DNA of 64,000 nucleotides, taken from assembly GCF_029531845.1 (NCBI RefSeq), contig NZ_JAMBPV010000002.1, positions 124,001-188,000 on the forward strand. Direction: 5' to 3'. Position numbers and translations under genes: made by a program. Below the pieces are notes generated by a model that made no database searches, was not told the DNA's origin, and saw only the letters and a program-made list of their open reading frames with translations. Below are positions 42,726-51,374 of the stretch, piece by piece (position 1 is the stretch's first letter; each line of letters starts with the position of its first letter). This stretch comes from Staphylococcus equorum (lineage in GTDB: Bacteria > Bacillota > Bacilli > Staphylococcales > Staphylococcaceae).

Positions 42726-43991
42726 ATGGTAGTAGAATACAAAGATAATGGAGAGCTTACAATTGGAGGGACGAGCCTTAAAACGATAGCACAAAGTTTT
42801 GGGACACCTACGATTGTTTATGATGAAACGCAAATTAGAACGCAAATGAGACGTTTTCACGAAGCTTTTCAAAAGAGCGGATTAAACTATAATATTTCAT
42901 ATGCTTCTAAAGCATTTACTTGTTTACAAATGGTTAAATTAGTAGAAGAAGAAGGGCTCGAATTAGATGTAGTGTCTGAAGGTGAATTATACACAGCATT
43001 AGCTGCTGGTTTTGATGCACAACATATACATTTTCATGGTAACAATAAGACGAAACGTGAAATACAATATGCCTTAGAAAGTAAAGTGGGTTATATCGTT
43101 ATCGATTCTTTAGAAGAAATTGATCTTATTGATCGTTATGCAAGTGAAGAAGTAAATGTAGTATTAAGGTTAAATCCTGGAGTTGAAGCACATACACATG
43201 AATTTATCCAAACGGGACAAGAAGATAGTAAATTTGGTTTGTCTATCAAACATGGTTTAGCGATTGAAGGTGTCAAAAAAGTTGAAGATGCTAAGCGCTT
43301 AAATCTTAAAGGTGTTCACTTCCATGTAGGTTCGCAAATTGAAGGTACTGAAGCGATGATTGAAACAACTAAATTAGTTATTCAATGGTTGAAAGAAAAT
43401 GATATTCAAATAGAATTGATTAATTTAGGCGGCGGCTTTAGTATTAAGTATGTTGAAGGTGATGTGAGCTTCCCTATCGAAGATGGTATTGCAGAAATAA
43501 CTGAAGCAATAAAAACGATAGCGCAAGAAGCTGATTACCCTATTCCAGAAATTGGTATAGAACCTGGACGTTCAATTGTTGGTGAAGCAGGTATTACTTT
43601 ATATGAAGTAGGTACAATCAAAAACATTCCTAATGTAAACAAATATGTGTCAATCGATGGTGGCATGAGTGATCATATTCGCACCTCTCTATATGATGCG
43701 AAGTATGAAGCTTTATTGGTAAATAGAAATGATCCGAAGGATGAAACTGTAACGCTTGCAGGTAAATTATGTGAATCTGGTGATATTATTATCAAAGATG
43801 CACAATTACCTAGTACAGTTAAACGTGGCGATTATTTAGCCATATTATCAACCGGCGCTTATCACTATTCAATGGCATCAAATTATAATCAAATGCAAAA
43901 ACCGTCTGTATTTTTCTTAAAAGATGGGAAAGCAAGAGAAGTTATTAAGCGTCAATCATTACGTCAATTAATCATTAATGATACAAAATAA
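42726..43991 (+). CDS. lysA: Diaminopimelate decarboxylase
   Basis: Makes L-lysine from meso-DAP. PLP lysine in YASKAFTC, GVHFHVGSQI and NLGGGFSIKY binding motifs, EPGRSIVG and the C-terminal CESGD with the catalytic Cys. 421 residues, full length. Last gene of the operon. As lysine is the staphylococcal stem-peptide residue, this step also feeds the wall. Confidence 0.96.
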   Translation: MVVEYKDNGELTIGGTSLKTIAQSFGTPTIVYDETQIRTQMRRFHEAFQKSGLNYNISYASKAFTCLQMVKLVEEEGLELDVVSEGELYTALAAGFDAQHIHFHGNNKTKREIQYALESKVGYIVIDSLEEIDLIDRYASEEVNVVLRLNPGVEAHTHEFIQTGQEDSKFGLSIKHGLAIEGVKKVEDAKRLNLKGVHFHVGSQIEGTEAMIETTKLVIQWLKENDIQIELINLGGGFSIKYVEGDVSFPIEDGIAEITEAIKTIAQEADYPIPEIGIEPGRSIVGEAGITLYEVGTIKNIPNVNKYVSIDGGMSDHIRTSLYDAKYEALLVNRNDPKDETVTLAGKLCESGDIIIKDAQLPSTVKRGDYLAILSTGAYHYSMASNYNQMQKPSVFFLKDGKAREVIKRQSLRQLIINDTK

Positions 43992-44004
43992 ATGGATTTA
44001 TAAG

Positions 44005-44052
44005 AAAAAGGTTGTTAGCTATTCCCTATTGGGCGTGTTAACAACCTTTTTT
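44005..44052 (+). terminator. Lysine operon terminator
   Basis: Stem AAAAAGGTTGTTA / TAACAACCTTTTT (about 44008-44020 with 44039-44051) with a T-run, 15 bases after lysA. Confidence 0.88.
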
Positions 44053-44187
44053 TATGTATTTTCAAAATGGCATTTTAAGCGCGTTAACTGAACAATATAA
44101 AGTTCAGGATTATTTGGGCATAATTATAAATGAAAGCTCTATAAATACCTGTATTGAATGAATATATGTGTATTGCACACTAAAAAA

Positions 44188-44397
44188 TCCTAACTCGATT
44201 TTATCGACGGAAATAAAAGTTTACATTCCTTACGCATGAATTAAGGCGTCATAACATGTTGGAAATAATCTAGAAAAGAATTAGCAGTATACATGCTTTG
44301 TGCATGCATTAAGAAAGCCTAACTCGATTTAATCGACGGAAATAAAGGTTTACATGCTTGTCGCATGCATTAAGGCGCCCTAACATATTGAAAATGT
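44188..44397. repeat. Pair of ~80-base direct repeats
   Basis: Copy 1 (about 44188-44268) and copy 2 (about 44316-44397) share CCTAACTCGATTT.ATCGACGGAAATAAA, TTTACAT, CGCATG and ATTAAGGCG..TAACAT blocks, with about 85-90% identity by eye. Between them, 44290-44313 repeats the ACATGCTTTGTGCATGCATTAAG part again. Each copy can fold two small hairpins (CGAT-ttt-ATCG and CATGC/GCATG). No coding frame. The region lies between lysA and cspA. Confidence 0.7.
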
Positions 44398-44416
44398 AAA
44401 GGCGCCTATATATAAA

Positions 44417-44444
44417 AAAAAGAACCTTTGACAAGGTTCTTTTT
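44417..44444 (-). terminator. cspA terminator
   Basis: Stem AAAAAGAACCTT / AAGGTTCTTTTT with a four-base loop; A and T tracts on both sides. On the minus strand it lies just beyond the cspA stop. Confidence 0.85.
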
Positions 44445-44470
44445 ACGTAAAGTCAATATAGAAATCTATA

Positions 44471-44671
44471 TTATAGTTTAGCAACGTTTGCAGCTTGAGG
44501 ACCGCGGTCGCCTTCAACTACTTCAAATTCAACTGATTGACCTTCTTCTAATGATTTGTATCCTTCTTGGTTAATTGCTGAGAAGTGTACGAACACGTCG
44601 TTTTCTCCATCAACTTCGATAAAACCAAAACCTTTTTCGGCGTTAAACCATTTTACTGTACCTTGTTTCAT
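44471..44671 (-). CDS. cspA: Major cold shock protein CspA
   Basis: 66-residue single OB-fold RNA chaperone. RNP motifs KGFGFI and VFVHFSAI bind single-stranded RNA and DNA. ATG at 44671 gives the family N-terminus [15 protein letters not shown] lies ten bases upstream. In S. aureus the same gene (msaB/cspA) also influences virulence and capsule. Its leader can fold over the start region (see next entry). Confidence 0.97.
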   Translation of the reverse strand: MKQGTVKWFNAEKGFGFIEVDGENDVFVHFSAINQEGYKSLEEGQSVEFEVVEGDRGPQAANVAKL

Positions 44672-44747
44672 AACTGTGAAACCTCCAAGACTAATATTCA
44701 TTCAATATGCGTTATTCGCATATTACAAAAAATACAATTTCACAGTT
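44672..44747 (-). promoter_or_regulatory. Self-complementary cspA 5' leader
   Basis: AACTGTGAAA (minus strand, 44747-44738) is a perfect 10-base complement of TTTCACAGTT (44681-44672), the segment between the GGAGG and the start codon. An inner hairpin ATATGCG/CGCATAT lies between them. The fold would hide the initiation region and could act as a thermosensor or CspA autoregulatory switch, as 5' leaders of csp genes do in other bacteria. Confidence 0.7.
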
Positions 44748-44853
44748 CAAGTCTGTTATTACAATATTCTTTGCAATATGGAATAAAACAATTGCTTGAA
44801 TAACAGTATAAAGCAATTTAAATAAAATTGCAATACAAATCTGAATAAACTGT

Positions 44854-45162
44854 TTATTCAACAATAGGTAATTTATAATATACTTCATTATTATTTAAAA
44901 CAATAAAACTATAGAATATTTGTAAATCTTCATCGCAATCTTCACAAAATCCTAAATCGCAATTATTATAAAACGCATGAATATTATATTTACCAATTAA
45001 ATAGTTATCATAATCCTTTTTACATTTTAAAATGATTGATTGATATTGGCTTAGCATCTCGTTATATGTCTCAAAATTATGTTGTTCTACGATATGATCA
45101 GTCCAGTCACTAAATAACCACCAGCCTTCATAGTCAGCTCGAATTTTTGCAACTGTCCACAT
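44854..45162 (-). CDS. DUF1033-like protein
   Basis: 102 residues starting MWTVAKIRADYEGWWLF, which I recognise as the DUF1033 type; function unknown. It has three cysteines in a CDLGFCEDCDED stretch that could bind metal. AAAGGGTG ribosome site precedes the ATG. It lies next to cspA as in other staphylococci. Confidence 0.8.
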   Translation of the reverse strand: MWTVAKIRADYEGWWLFSDWTDHIVEQHNFETYNEMLSQYQSIILKCKKDYDNYLIGKYNIHAFYNNCDLGFCEDCDEDLQIFYSFIVLNNNEVYYKLPIVE

Positions 45163-45512
45163 TATATTTCACCCTTTCATAGTCAGCTCAAAAATATTTT
45201 CAAAACATTTAAATAGCGTGTTCTAAATTTTAAGCTAAATAGAACAAGTTGATTATACTTATGTATGGTCTTCATACATTCACTCTAAATAGAATCCCCC
45301 ACGTTTATAAATAGATATGAATAGAACTAGTTATATACTTTATATAATTTAATTAGAGTCGCACAATTTGTCTATGTGTAATATTTTAACTAGATAATAT
45401 ACAAAATCAAGTTATCTGACTCATACTTTTGGCCTATATACATACATTGCTCAAACGTAAATATTAGTTTTGTAGCCTAAAATTTCGTATAATACTACTA
45501 AGAGGTGATAAT
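45163..45512. other. 350-base gap without a recognisable gene
   Basis: A+T-rich sequence between the divergent DUF1033-like gene and acyP. It should hold both promoters (TATAAT-like ATAATAC near 45489 for acyP). No hairpin of note and no open frame with a ribosome site was seen. Confidence 0.4.
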
Positions 45513-45782
45513 ATGCAGTGCAAACACGTTAAAGTATTTGGAATGGTACAAGGTGTTGGTTTTCGATACTATACACAGAAGATAGCTAGAAAGTATAATA
45601 TTGTGGGTACAGTAGAAAATATTGATAATTATGTTGATATTTATGCACAAGGTAACGAAGAAGCATTAACTCCATTTATAAATGCAGTTATAGAAGGTGC
45701 GTCACCTGCCTCGCATGTTGAAGATTATACAATAGAAGAATTAAATATTGATGAATCATTAAAGGATTTTAAAACTATATAA
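45513..45782 (+). CDS. acyP: Acylphosphatase
   Basis: Hydrolyses acyl phosphates. 89 residues with the catalytic arginine in [11 protein letters not shown] and the catalytic asparagine in VENIDNYV (family pattern G-x-V-x-N-x-x-D/N). AGAGGTG ribosome site. Followed closely by xpaC. Confidence 0.95.
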   Translation: MQCKHVKVFGMVQGVGFRYYTQKIARKYNIVGTVENIDNYVDIYAQGNEEALTPFINAVIEGASPASHVEDYTIEELNIDESLKDFKTI

Positions 45783-45795
45783 AGGAAGATGAAGT

Positions 45796-46416
45796 TTGAG
45801 ATATACTATTTCTCGTATTTTTGGGACAATCATAGCTTTTCCAGTAGCAGTTATCGCATGGTTTACTAGCGTTTTTGCTTTAGATATTTATGTTATATTT
45901 GATTTTCTTATTTCTGCGGTAACGTTTTTGGCAATTTACTTCCCTACTCAACGTTTAACTTCTAGAAAATATTTAAATGAAATTGGCCTGTCACGTCGTG
46001 ATTATCATTTTGTAAATAGTCAGTTAAACAATGCACAAGATAAGATTAGAAGAATTTTGAAAACATTTGTAAACGTGAGATCAATAAAAGATTTTAGACA
46101 AGTGAATGAAATATACCGAATTTCTCGTGCAATTTATTTTGCAGTGAAACAACAACCAGGTTCATTTTTCAAAGTAGAAGGTTTCTTCTATTCACATATT
46201 GATAATGCATTGAATTTAATTGAAGCATATACAAGATTATCTAAGTCACCTAAAAAATCTAAAGAAGAAAAACAAAAATTAGAACAAACAAGAATTACTT
46301 TAGACGAAGTGAAAAGAACTTTAGTTGCTGACTTGAAGAGAATTAATAACGAAGACTATAGCCAGCTAGATATAGAGATGGAATTAAACAAAATGGAACA
46401 GAAAAGACATAAATAA
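45796..46416 (+). CDS. xpaC: XpaC-like 5-bromo-4-chloroindolyl phosphate hydrolysis family protein
   Basis: 206 residues: two N-terminal hydrophobic helices (about 8-28 and 33-50) followed by a long charged helical domain. The family name comes from a Bacillus assay; the true role is unknown. TTG start with AAAGGAAG upstream. It is paired with telA, the usual arrangement, suggesting a shared membrane-stress role. Confidence 0.85.
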   Translation: MRYTISRIFGTIIAFPVAVIAWFTSVFALDIYVIFDFLISAVTFLAIYFPTQRLTSRKYLNEIGLSRRDYHFVNSQLNNAQDKIRRILKTFVNVRSIKDFRQVNEIYRISRAIYFAVKQQPGSFFKVEGFFYSHIDNALNLIEAYTRLSKSPKKSKEEKQKLEQTRITLDEVKRTLVADLKRINNEDYSQLDIEMELNKMEQKRHK

Positions 46417-46444
46417 CATAGAATTAAGAATGGAGAGAAATTGA

Positions 46445-47578
46445 ATGGCTAAAGAACAAGACTTTTTAAGTTCACATCCATTGGACAAATATATTGATGA
46501 ACAGTCAGCTAATCAAAATGAAATAATCAATAATAAAACGCAATATACTCAAGAGGAACAACAAAAAATCGATAAGTTGAGCGAACAAATAAAGCCAATG
46601 GATAATGATGGTTTATTAAATTATGGTACGCAAGCACAATCAAATATGTCGCAGTTCTCACACCGTATTTTAAATGAAGTTAATACTACGGACGTAGGAC
46701 CTGTGGGTGAATCTCTGAATGGTTTAATGAGCAAATTAAAGTCAGTTAATCCTGAAGAACTTAACCCAGAAAACCAATCTAAGTTGAAACGCATATTTAA
46801 ACGCACGAAAGCATCTGTTAATGAAATCTTTTCGAAAATGCAGTCTGTAGGTTCGCAAATCGACCGTATTTCAATCGAGTTAGACAAGCATAAAAATAAC
46901 TTAAAAAAAGATATCGATATGTTAGATGAATTATACAATATGAATAAAGATTATTTTGAAGAATTGTCTTTATATATCGAAGCAGCAAAAAAGAAACAGC
47001 ACGCCCTTCAACAAACTGAAGTACCTAAACTAAGATCACAAGCAAAATCGACAGGCAATCAAATGGATGTGCAAGCAGCATCTGATATGGAACAATTTAT
47101 AGATCGTTTAGATAAACGTATTTATGATTTGCAGTTATCAAGACAAATTGCAATTCAAACAGCACCACAAATACGTATGATTCAAAACGTAAACCAAGCA
47201 CTTGCTGAGAAAATTCAAAGTTCAATTTTAACGAGTATTCCATTATGGAAAAATCAAATGTCAATTGCGTTAACATTGATGAGACAACGTAATGCTGTAT
47301 CAGCTCAAAAAGCCGTTACAGATACTACGAATGATTTACTGTTAAAAAACTCTGAATTATTAAAACAAAATGCATTAGAAACAGCTACTGAAAATGAACG
47401 TGGTGTCGTAGATATCGAGACACTAAAAACAACACAAAATGATATTATCGAAACAATTGAACAGACACTTCAAATTCAAGAACAAGGCCGCACTAAACGT
47501 AAACAAGCAGAAACAGAATTAAATCAGCTTGAATCAGAATTACAAAACCAATTGTTAGATATGAAAGATAATAAATAA
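46445..47578 (+). CDS. telA: TelA family toxic-anion resistance protein
   Basis: 377-residue, almost entirely helical, Gln/Lys/Glu-rich cytosolic protein; central and C-terminal coiled-coil segments with the TelA motif around IQTAPQIRMIQNVN. Homologues are linked to tellurite and cell-envelope stress resistance. GGAGAG ribosome site; 28 bases after xpaC. Confidence 0.9.
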   Translation: MAKEQDFLSSHPLDKYIDEQSANQNEIINNKTQYTQEEQQKIDKLSEQIKPMDNDGLLNYGTQAQSNMSQFSHRILNEVNTTDVGPVGESLNGLMSKLKSVNPEELNPENQSKLKRIFKRTKASVNEIFSKMQSVGSQIDRISIELDKHKNNLKKDIDMLDELYNMNKDYFEELSLYIEAAKKKQHALQQTEVPKLRSQAKSTGNQMDVQAASDMEQFIDRLDKRIYDLQLSRQIAIQTAPQIRMIQNVNQALAEKIQSSILTSIPLWKNQMSIALTLMRQRNAVSAQKAVTDTTNDLLLKNSELLKQNALETATENERGVVDIETLKTTQNDIIETIEQTLQIQEQGRTKRKQAETELNQLESELQNQLLDMKDNK

Positions 47579-47611
47579 AATGTTCATAAGATTTTTATGA
47601 ACAAATAAAGT

Positions 47612-47675
47612 AGATGGAGTCAGGAGAGAAAATCAAAATTTGGTTTCTTATCCCTGCCCCATCTAGTTTTTCTAT
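47612..47675 (+). terminator. telA terminator
   Basis: AGATGG..CAGG pairs with CCTG..CCATCT around a central stem, followed by AGTTTTT. This G-rich arm is a common staphylococcal intergenic hairpin type. Confidence 0.6.
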
Positions 47676-47686
47676 ATGAACTAAAA

Positions 47687-47724
47687 AATACCATTCTATT
47701 GGTTTAAACCAATAGAATGGTATT
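47687..47724. terminator. Bidirectional terminator between telA and the BCCT gene
   Basis: A perfect 38-base palindrome, AATACCATTCTATTGGTTT and its complement, with AT-rich flanks; suited to both convergent genes. Confidence 0.85.
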
Positions 47725-47762
47725 TTATATTGAGATTAGAGGTTTTATTCTAATCGTTCTAT

Positions 47763-49376
47763 TTAATTCTTAGTGTCTTCTTCTGTATGTTGACTTGCTG
47801 ATATTTCATTTAAAATTTCTGTATTGGCTACTGTGTCAGTGGACTGAGTACTTACTATATTTTGTTCAACAGCAAGTTTGTGCGCAATTTTTGGCGCCGT
47901 CCAAACAACAGGAAGCATGATAATCGATATAGGTACTGCCGTCACGATTATAAAGGACTGTATTGCACTAATACTACCTTCACCAATATTTATAAGAATA
48001 ATTGAGATTACACCCATAATGGCAACCCAGAATAATCTTATAATTTTCGGTGGATCTCCTTCGCCAGTAACTGACATAGAAATTGAATATGACATTGTAT
48101 CGGCAGTTGTTATAACAAATATAAGCGTTAAAATGAGTAAAGCTATAACTAACACATTGCCTAAAGGTAATTGTGTAGCGATTGAAATAACTGCTGCTGG
48201 TAAACCATTTTCAGATAAAGGACCACTAATTGAACCATTATTTTTAGATTCATAAAACAAACCACTTCCACCTAAAATAGAAAACCAAAAATGAGAAACG
48301 ACAGCTGCTACGACTGAAACAAGTATGAAAATTTCTCTGATTGTACGACCTTTGGATACACGGGCTACTAACATAGCCATTAAAGGACCATAACCTATAA
48401 ACCAACCAAAGAAGAAAAGCATCCATGCACCGGCCCATTGATTATCACCTCTAAATGTACTGATTTCTAAGAAATTAGTGATATACGTACCATAAGAAGA
48501 AATGAATGTATCAATAATAAAACCACCTGGGCCAATTAATAATATAAATACAGCAAGCGCAATGGCTAACCATATATTTAGCTTGCTAAGAAATTGTATG
48601 CCTTTATCTATACCTGTAGTAGCAGAAATAGATACAATGATCATAAGTCCCGCAACTGATAAGACTTGAGTTATGATATTATCTGGAACACCAAAAATAC
48701 TATGTAACCAGTAACTAAATTGAAAACCAAAAAATCCTATTGTGCCAATTGTCCCAGCTACAGCGCCTAAAATACAAAAGACATCTATCATTGAGCCAGT
48801 CTTTGTATGTTCAATCTTTTCACCAAATATTGGGTATAAAATTGTTCGTGGACGCATTTTCATGCCTTTATTATAATGTGCATACATGATAATAATACCA
48901 CTTACAGCACCATAAACAGCCCATGCCGTGAAGCCCCACGATGTGAAACTTTGTGCCATTGCTGCAGGTATAGCAGCTGCACTACTATCTTTGATACTTG
49001 GATCCATAGTTGGTGGGACATCAATAAAATAATACATAGGTTCAGCAGCGGCCCAAAATATAGCACCTGCGCCTAATCCTGAAGTAATTACAATTGCTGC
49101 CCATCTGAAGTAACCCATTTCAGGTTTAGAAGCATTTCCAAGTCTCACACGACCATACTTTGAAAAAGCTAAAACAGCACCTACCGCAAATGTTGCTAAT
49201 AATAAAACTTGCCAAAATGCACCAAAATATTTAATAGAAAGTTCAAAGCCTGTTTGCACGAAATCCGAAGTTGCTGTTGTAAATAGTGATGACATAATTA
49301 CAAATAATACAAGTACGCCACCGCTAATAAGAAACACCGGCCAATCTAGTTTATCTTTCCAATAAGAAAATTTAAT
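47763..49376 (-). CDS. BCCT family betaine/choline/carnitine transporter, probable AUU start
   Basis: Sodium- or proton-coupled uptake of betaine-type osmolytes. About 12 hydrophobic helices and the BCCT-type tryptophan segment (GAIFWAAAEPMYYF and later WFIGYGPLMAM). The frame from the first standard codon (GTG, 49337) lacks any ribosome site and would cut into helix 1. Extending upstream adds a short KFSYWKDKLDWPVF segment back to an ATT at 49376-49374, with GAGGAG nine bases before it and a stop codon three codons further up. I therefore call ATT as the start (537 residues). An ATG-to-ATT change or sequence error is the alternative. Substrate not determined. Confidence 0.85.
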   Translation of the reverse strand: MKFSYWKDKLDWPVFLISGGVLVLFVIMSSLFTTATSDFVQTGFELSIKYFGAFWQVLLLATFAVGAVLAFSKYGRVRLGNASKPEMGYFRWAAIVITSGLGAGAIFWAAAEPMYYFIDVPPTMDPSIKDSSAAAIPAAMAQSFTSWGFTAWAVYGAVSGIIIMYAHYNKGMKMRPRTILYPIFGEKIEHTKTGSMIDVFCILGAVAGTIGTIGFFGFQFSYWLHSIFGVPDNIITQVLSVAGLMIIVSISATTGIDKGIQFLSKLNIWLAIALAVFILLIGPGGFIIDTFISSYGTYITNFLEISTFRGDNQWAGAWMLFFFGWFIGYGPLMAMLVARVSKGRTIREIFILVSVVAAVVSHFWFSILGGSGLFYESKNNGSISGPLSENGLPAAVISIATQLPLGNVLVIALLILTLIFVITTADTMSYSISMSVTGEGDPPKIIRLFWVAIMGVISIILINIGEGSISAIQSFIIVTAVPISIIMLPVVWTAPKIAHKLAVEQNIVSTQSTDTVANTEILNEISASQHTEEDTKN

Positions 49377-49906
49377 GTTATTCTACTCCTCTTTTTACGT
49401 TCTCTCTTTTTTTCTATATTAAGTCTTTTATAATAAATAGTTTAGCTTTTTCAGTATTCATCGAATGGTTTACCAATATCAGTGAATACTGTTTTAGAGT
49501 TCAGGATGATAAGTATGAAAATGAATACGTATACCTAACACCTTTAATAAAAATATGTAAGTCTATTTATGATAGTGACAAGAGACTTACTATTGCCACT
49601 GACGAAACACTTGAAGTTAAGATTATATCCCACTTTTTCTTAGTAATCAATTGTACTTTGCAAAATAGTTATAATTTTTAAGATTAAATTATTTTATATT
49701 AATAACGTACTTGGAAAATTCTATATCTTAAAAAAGATATTTTTAATGATTTTTTATTTAAATAAAGATTTTCAACAGCAAAATAAAAGTTTTACACATA
49801 AAAAAAACCTTCAAAGCTATCACTTTTAAGTGACTACTTTGAAGGGTTTTTATCATTACAAAAACGATGCATTTAAACATTGAGCAGAATATACTTAAAT
49901 GAACTT
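49377..49906. other. 530-base gap with a start-less open frame
   Basis: Besides the brnQ terminator (49804-49850) it holds a plus-strand frame open for about 90 codons up to a stop near 49683, containing IEWFTNISEYCFRV and YVYLTPLIKICKSIYDSD, but without ATG, GTG or TTG and without ribosome site. It reads like coding sequence and may be a gene remnant; no family recognised. Confidence 0.35.
49801..49850 (-). terminator. brnQ terminator
   Basis: AAACCTTCAAAG (49804-49815) pairs with CTTTGAAGGGTTT (49837-49849); inner TCACTT/AAGTGA. T-run on the minus strand. Confidence 0.8.
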
Positions 49907-51250
49907 TTAATCTTTTTCATAAACGATAGGCTTTTGATTTTTAACCATAGTAGCTACAATATAACCTATGATTGTAGTGACTACAGCAATTGGGAACCAT
50001 TCTAATGAATAGTCTTTTAGTGGTAAGCTATCAATAAAGCTCATTTTTACCCAACCTTGTGTATGTACTACACTTAATATTGAAACAATAGAAACAATCG
50101 CAACTGGAATTTGTTGTGCAATTGGTTTAGTTGGTACAAAACGTGCAATCAATATCAGAAATACTGAAGTAATTGCTACTGGATATACAATACTAAGTAC
50201 TGGTACAGACATTGTAATTACTGAATTTAGACCTTGGTTTGCTAATATAAAACTAATTAGTGTAAATCCAATTACATAAATTTTATAAGAAATTTTTGGT
50301 AAAATTCTATGGAAATACTCTGACACTGAAACGATTAAACCACATGCAGTAGTTAAACACGCAAGTGCAACAATGATACCTAATAAATATTTACCAAAAG
50401 TTCCAAAGCCTACGTCTGCCATTGTAGTTAATAAGTATGTACCTATATTTTGATCTTTTGCTGTTAAACTAGCAATTTTTTCTTGTGATACATCCATGTG
50501 ATTACCTATAAAACCTAAAGAAATATAGATAAACATTAAAGCAATCGCAGCGATTAGACCAGCTAGCAATGTTTGTTTAAAGATTTTATTCGCGTTTGTA
50601 ACGCCTGTTGCTTTCACAGCGTTAACTACAATCATTGAAAAGGCAATTGCCGCAATAGCGTCCATCGTCAAATAACCGTTCGTAAACCCTTGTGAAAATC
50701 CAGCAAAGCCAGAAGTAAACGCTTCTGCAGATTGACTTGGTGCATTACCACCAAAATCTATAAATCCTTTTATAATCATCGCTAAAATAGTAACAAGTAG
50801 CAATGGTGTTAGCAATGAGCCGATACGATCAACCATTTTACTAGGATTGATACATAAATATAATACAATGAAGAAATAAATAACTGTAAATATAAATAAT
50901 GCTAAATTACTATTTGTATGTGCAATCGGTGTAACAGTCATCTCAAATGATGTTGATGCTGTACGTGGAATCGCAAATAATGGGCCTATTGTTAGGTATA
51001 TTATTACTAAGAATACAACTGAAAACTTCGGTGATATTTTATTTAAGGAACCGATGTAGCCTTGTTTATCTAATGCGCCCACAACCACGCCTAATAACGG
51101 TAGTCCAATCCCAGTTAATGCAAATGCTAGAATGGATGGCCAGAAATATTCTCCGCTATCTAAACCTAAATTAGGTGGGAAAATAAGGTTGCCAGCGCCA
51201 AAGAACATTGCAAACAATGTGAAGCCTATAATCCATGTATTTTTATTCAT
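49907..51250 (-). CDS. brnQ: Branched-chain amino acid carrier (LIVCS family)
   Basis: 447-residue, 12-helix sodium symporter for Leu, Ile and Val. N-terminal [13 protein letters not shown] is the BrnQ family hallmark. AAGGAGA ribosome site. Staphylococci have several brnQ copies and this could be any of them. A near-consensus CodY box lies 73 bases upstream. Confidence 0.93.
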   Translation of the reverse strand: MNKNTWIIGFTLFAMFFGAGNLIFPPNLGLDSGEYFWPSILAFALTGIGLPLLGVVVGALDKQGYIGSLNKISPKFSVVFLVIIYLTIGPLFAIPRTASTSFEMTVTPIAHTNSNLALFIFTVIYFFIVLYLCINPSKMVDRIGSLLTPLLLVTILAMIIKGFIDFGGNAPSQSAEAFTSGFAGFSQGFTNGYLTMDAIAAIAFSMIVVNAVKATGVTNANKIFKQTLLAGLIAAIALMFIYISLGFIGNHMDVSQEKIASLTAKDQNIGTYLLTTMADVGFGTFGKYLLGIIVALACLTTACGLIVSVSEYFHRILPKISYKIYVIGFTLISFILANQGLNSVITMSVPVLSIVYPVAITSVFLILIARFVPTKPIAQQIPVAIVSIVSILSVVHTQGWVKMSFIDSLPLKDYSLEWFPIAVVTTIIGYIVATMVKNQKPIVYEKD

Positions 51251-51322
51251 ATGACGTTCTCCTTTTAATCCAATAAAATAATATTACCTATTCTATCACG
51301 TTTAATTAGATGCCGTCTATAT

Positions 51323-51337
51323 AAATTTCAGAATATT
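51323..51337. promoter_or_regulatory. CodY box upstream of brnQ
   Basis: AAATTTCAGAATATT matches the consensus AATTTTCWGAAAATT at 13 of 15 positions. CodY control of branched-chain amino acid transport is established in S. aureus, which supports the call. Confidence 0.5.
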
Positions 51338-51374
51338 TAAATATATAGCGATTTATTTATAAAAATTAGTCTAG

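Noticed and set aside
44160..44400. CRISPR-like array, because of spaced repeats.
   Set aside because: Only two long imperfect copies with hairpins, no regular spacers and no cas genes.
47878..48255. Plus-strand 125-codon frame inside the BCCT gene.
   Set aside because: Shadow of a membrane protein gene; no ribosome site.
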